A stretch of DNA of 7,910 nucleotides from an uncultured Candidatus Competibacteraceae bacterium (lineage in GTDB: Bacteria; Pseudomonadota; Gammaproteobacteria; Competibacterales; Competibacteraceae): NCBI GenBank assembly GCA_937872125.1, contig CALMNY010000244.1, positions 1 through 7,910 on the forward strand, given 5' to 3'. Below are positions 5,694-7,910 of this stretch, in pieces. Numbering within the stretch: position 1 is the stretch's first letter; the number at the start of each line of letters is the position of its first letter. The notes beneath the pieces were generated by a model. That model worked only from the letters and a program-made list of their open reading frames with translations. It was not told where the DNA came from and searched no databases. The position numbers were made by a program, and so were the translations under genes.

Positions 5694-6741
5694 TCTCCAT
5701 CGTGCTGTCCTGGACGCGATGCGCCGGGCGGGCTGCCCGCCCTCCGATCCCGGGGTCATCGTCTTCGATGGGTGCTTGCACCGCTTTCATGTGGAGGACG
5801 ACAAGCCCGGCAGCCGCAACGGCTGGTTCGTGCTGTATGGCGACGGCATTCCGGCCGGATCGTTCGGTTCCTGGCGGATCGGTCAGTCCGAAACGTGGCG
5901 CGCCGAGGTTCGGGAGGCACCCACCCCCGCCCGGCGGTGGCAAGAACGATGGATCGCCGCCGCCCAGACGCGGCGGCTGGAGGAGTTGCACGCGCGGCGC
6001 GAACGGGCGCGCGTCCGCGCTGCCGCGTTGTGGAACCGGGCGCGCGCCGGGGTAGACGCCCGCCATCCCTATCTGGTCAACAAACAGGTGCCGGCCATCG
6101 GCTTGCGCCAGCTCGAGGACTGGCTGGTCGTACCGGTGTGCGACGGTGCGAGCCTCTTGCACTCCCTGGAGTTCATCCACGCCGGGGGGAGCAAGCGTTT
6201 TTTGCAAGGCGGCGCGGTCGAGGGTCACTACCACGTCCTGGGCGACCTGCGCGCCGCCCGCGCGCTCCTGCTGTGTGAGGGCTACGCCACGGGGGCGAGC
6301 CTCCACCAGGCCAGCGGCTGGCCCGTCGTCGTCGGTTTCCACTGCGCTAATCTGTTACCCGTAGCGCAGGACCTGTATCGGCATTTCCCTCAGACCGCCC
6401 TGGTGATCGCCGGTGATGACGACCGCTACACGCCGGGCAATCCCGGCCGGCGCGCCGCCCAGGAAGCGGCCCGCCGGGTCGGCGGCGCGGTCATTCTGCC
6501 GGATTTCACGGGGCTCGCTACCGCCTCGGAGCCGACCGATTTCAACGATCTTCAGGTCCTGGGCGGCTTGTCACGTCTCCAGGCGTCTCTCCAAGGGCTG
6601 CTGGCGGCCGCCCTGCCCGCGGGAGTGCGCCCCCCGGAGACCGCAACGCACCCTCTCATGCCCGGCCGGGGGGCCGGGCGGCTTCCAGGCCGGAAGCGGC
6701 CGAACCTGATGGGGAGAACGCCATGCAATCCATGGGGGTGA
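5674..6741 (+). CDS. Small Toprim-domain primase-like protein
   Basis: This 355-residue protein belongs to the Toprim primase-like proteins of plasmids, phages and conjugative elements. The N-terminal part (7-75) has the typical layout FDGCLHRFHVEDDKPGSRNG (31-50) followed by GDGIPAGSFGSWRIG (56-70). A basic helical linker follows (85-125), then HPYLVNKQVP (131-140), which precedes the core. In the Toprim fold, CEGYATG (201-207) supplies the catalytic Glu (E202), and VIAGDDDR (244-251) supplies the acidic pair D248/D250, which bind metal in this family. TDFNDL (288-293) is a usual downstream motif. No zinc-finger cysteine cluster and no helicase domain are visible, so it is not a full-length primase-helicase; it may prime incoming single strands or act with a host helicase. 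The last 35-40 residues (about 316-355) are Pro/Arg/Gly-rich and look unlike the family. It overlaps the 122-residue gene by 20 bases and ardC by 19. Confidence 0.87.
   Translation: MVDARFDLHRAVLDAMRRAGCPPSDPGVIVFDGCLHRFHVEDDKPGSRNGWFVLYGDGIPAGSFGSWRIGQSETWRAEVREAPTPARRWQERWIAAAQTRRLEELHARRERARVRAAALWNRARAGVDARHPYLVNKQVPAIGLRQLEDWLVVPVCDGASLLHSLEFIHAGGSKRFLQGGAVEGHYHVLGDLRAARALLLCEGYATGASLHQASGWPVVVGFHCANLLPVAQDLYRHFPQTALVIAGDDDRYTPGNPGRRAAQEAARRVGGAVILPDFTGLATASEPTDFNDLQVLGGLSRLQASLQGLLAAALPAGVRPPETATHPLMPGRGAGRLPGRKRPNLMGRTPCNPWG
6660..6679 (+). repeat. GC hairpin inside the Toprim gene tail
   Basis: GCCCGGCC (6660-6667) and GGCCGGGC (6672-6679) are perfect inverted copies around a GGGG loop. 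The hairpin lies within the 3' end of the Toprim gene, 43 bases before the ardC ATG. No T-run follows, so termination is unlikely; an effect on mRNA stability or on ardC translation is possible. Confidence 0.5.
6681..6697 (+). repeat. Second tandem hairpin before ardC
   Basis: GCTTCC (6681-6686) and GGAAGC (6692-6697) pair around the loop AGGCC. The stem begins one base after the previous hairpin and ends 13 bases before the ardC ribosome binding site (GGGGAG, 6711-6716). Together they form a two-stem block. Confidence 0.4.
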
Positions 6742-7910
6742 TGGCTATGGCCGGGCCGAGACGCCGCCCGCCGCGCGGCGCGGGGCGAAATGTGTATCAG
6801 GAAGTCACCGATCGGATCGTAGCAATGATTGAGAACGGGACCGCGCCCTGGCAACGGCCGTGGGACCACCCGCGCCACCCCAACGCACCGACCCGGCCGG
6901 TCAACGCCACGACCGGCAAGTTTTATCGCGGCATCAACGTCTTGCTGTTGCACGCGAGCCTGTTGACCTTGGACGATCCCCGCTGGTGTGGTTACGAGCA
7001 GGCCAAGGCGCGGGGCTGGCAGGTGGCGGCCGGGGCACGCGGCACCACCATCTATTTTTTCAAGCCGCTCGAAGTCGATGCGGCCCACGATGCCGATGGG
7101 GAACCGCTGCTCGGCGAGGACGGGTTGCCGCTCAAGCGAACCATCCCGCTGCTGCGTCCGAGCACCGTGTTCCACGCCTCCCAGATCGAGGGCATCCCGT
7201 CGCTGGAGGAGGTCTATGGTCCGGCCGACGGCCGGCCGGATTACCGCTGGGACGCCGAAGATCGGCTGGAGACTCTCCTCCGCCAGAGCGGGGCCCGGAT
7301 CGCGCACGCGGGCGGCATCGCCTGTTATCGTCCGCGCGAGGACCGCATCGTCCTGCCGCCGCGCGAGCGGTTTCCGAACGCCGCCGCCTACTATGGCGTC
7401 GCGTTTCACGAACTGGGGCACTGGACCGGTCACGAGACCCGCTTGCATCGACTCCTCGTCGCCCAGCGGGACTCGCCGGACTATGCCCGCGAGGAACTGC
7501 GGGCGGAACTGGCCAGCGCCTTCCTCGGGGCGGAACTCGGCATCCAGCACGATCTGGAAAGCCACGCTGCGTATCTCGACGCGTATTTGGACCTGTTGCG
7601 GCAAGACAACCGGGAAATCTTCCGGGCCGCGCGCGACGCCCAGGAGATCGCCGACCTGATTCTGGACCGGCATCCGACCTGGCAACTTCGGCAGGGCGTG
7701 TGCGTGACCCGAACGGATCCTGTGCCGGACCAAGAGCCAGCCCCCAACAATGTCGAAGACGGGCGCTTGAAAGCCAGGACACTCCCCGAAACCCACCCAC
7801 TGTCCGGCTCCGAGAACCGGACGCCCGCCGGGAACTCCGGGGAGAGTTCCGCGGCCTTCGCGGCGGTGGAGGCACCGTTTCGGTGGGCGGTGGCCGCCGT
7901 GCGCGCGCTG
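6723..7910 (+). CDS. ardC: ArdC-type antirestriction protein (3' end beyond window)
   Basis: This protein belongs to the ArdC (plasmid pSa TraC) family: an N-terminal single-strand-DNA-binding domain joined to a zincin-like metallopeptidase domain. Such proteins accompany or protect incoming single-stranded DNA during conjugation and counter type I restriction. The N-terminal signature NVYQEVTDRIVAMIENGTAP (23-42) followed by WQRPW (43-47) is typical. GINVLLLH (70-77) and WCGYEQAKARGWQVAAGARG (88-107) complete the DNA-binding domain. The protease domain has HELGHWTGH (229-237), with metal ligands expected at H229 and H233 and catalytic E230. EELRAELASAFLG (257-269) probably supplies the third ligand, E262. 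The family fold ends near residue 325. The frame continues through a polar linker (330-378) and leaves the window at residue 396 without a stop. GGGGAG (6711-6716) is six bases before the ATG at 6723; in-frame ATGs at 6732, 6741 and 6747 are alternatives. The gene overlaps the Toprim gene by 19 bases. Confidence 0.87.
   Translation, partial: MQSMGVMAMAGPRRRPPRGAGRNVYQEVTDRIVAMIENGTAPWQRPWDHPRHPNAPTRPVNATTGKFYRGINVLLLHASLLTLDDPRWCGYEQAKARGWQVAAGARGTTIYFFKPLEVDAAHDADGEPLLGEDGLPLKRTIPLLRPSTVFHASQIEGIPSLEEVYGPADGRPDYRWDAEDRLETLLRQSGARIAHAGGIACYRPREDRIVLPPRERFPNAAAYYGVAFHELGHWTGHETRLHRLLVAQRDSPDYAREELRAELASAFLGAELGIQHDLESHAAYLDAYLDLLRQDNREIFRAARDAQEIADLILDRHPTWQLRQGVCVTRTDPVPDQEPAPNNVEDGRLKARTLPETHPLSGSENRTPAGNSGESSAAFAAVEAPFRWAVAAVRAL

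Noticed and set aside
5359..6342. A 327-codon open frame on the minus strand
   Set aside because: It is antisense to the Toprim gene, which has a consensus ribosome binding site and catalytic motifs. The minus product is a low-complexity Pro/Arg/Gly sequence.
6552..7796. A 414-codon open frame on the minus strand
   Set aside because: It lies opposite the Toprim 3' end and ardC, whose plus-strand translation carries clear family motifs (HELGHWTGH). The minus product shows no recognisable domain; long antisense frames are common at this GC content.
1..7910. CRISPR arrays, tRNA or rRNA genes, insertion sequences
   Set aside because: I saw no spaced direct repeats, tRNA-like cloverleaf ends, rRNA signatures, transposase motifs or paired terminal inverted repeats.

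Overview
The window is a high-GC stretch that looks like part of a conjugative plasmid or integrative conjugative element from a proteobacterium. The base composition and the protein families suggest a gamma- or betaproteobacterial host, but no gene here fixes the taxon. No rRNA, tRNA, CRISPR array, transposase or integrase is visible. Almost all of the sequence is coding, and genes overlap or nearly abut.

The left third (1-2862) is on the minus strand. It holds a small two-helix membrane protein followed by a large polytopic membrane protein of the DotA/TraY family. The large gene runs off the left edge after 748 codons with no stop. The pair matches icmV-dotA of the Legionella Dot/Icm system and traX-traY of IncI plasmids, so the element probably encodes a type IVB (MPF-I) secretion apparatus.

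A 67-base AT-rich gap (2863-2929) separates the two strands. It carries a perfect 7-1-7 palindrome. The -10 hexamers of two divergent, mutually overlapping candidate promoters both lie inside this palindrome.

The right two thirds (2930-7910) are one tightly packed plus-strand operon of five genes. In order they are: an exported protein with the context and features of IcmX/TraW; a helical 392-residue protein I do not recognise; a 122-residue protein I do not recognise; a small Toprim primase-like protein; and an ArdC-type antirestriction protein with an HELGH zinc-protease motif, which runs off the right edge. The layout links mating-pair apparatus genes (IcmX/TraW, and TraX and TraY on the other strand) to genes that plausibly help incoming DNA become established (Toprim protein, ArdC). 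The two unrecognised genes sit between these modules. Candidate cis elements inside the operon are an inverted repeat bracketing a possible internal promoter (5322-5376) and two tandem hairpins just before ardC (6660-6697).
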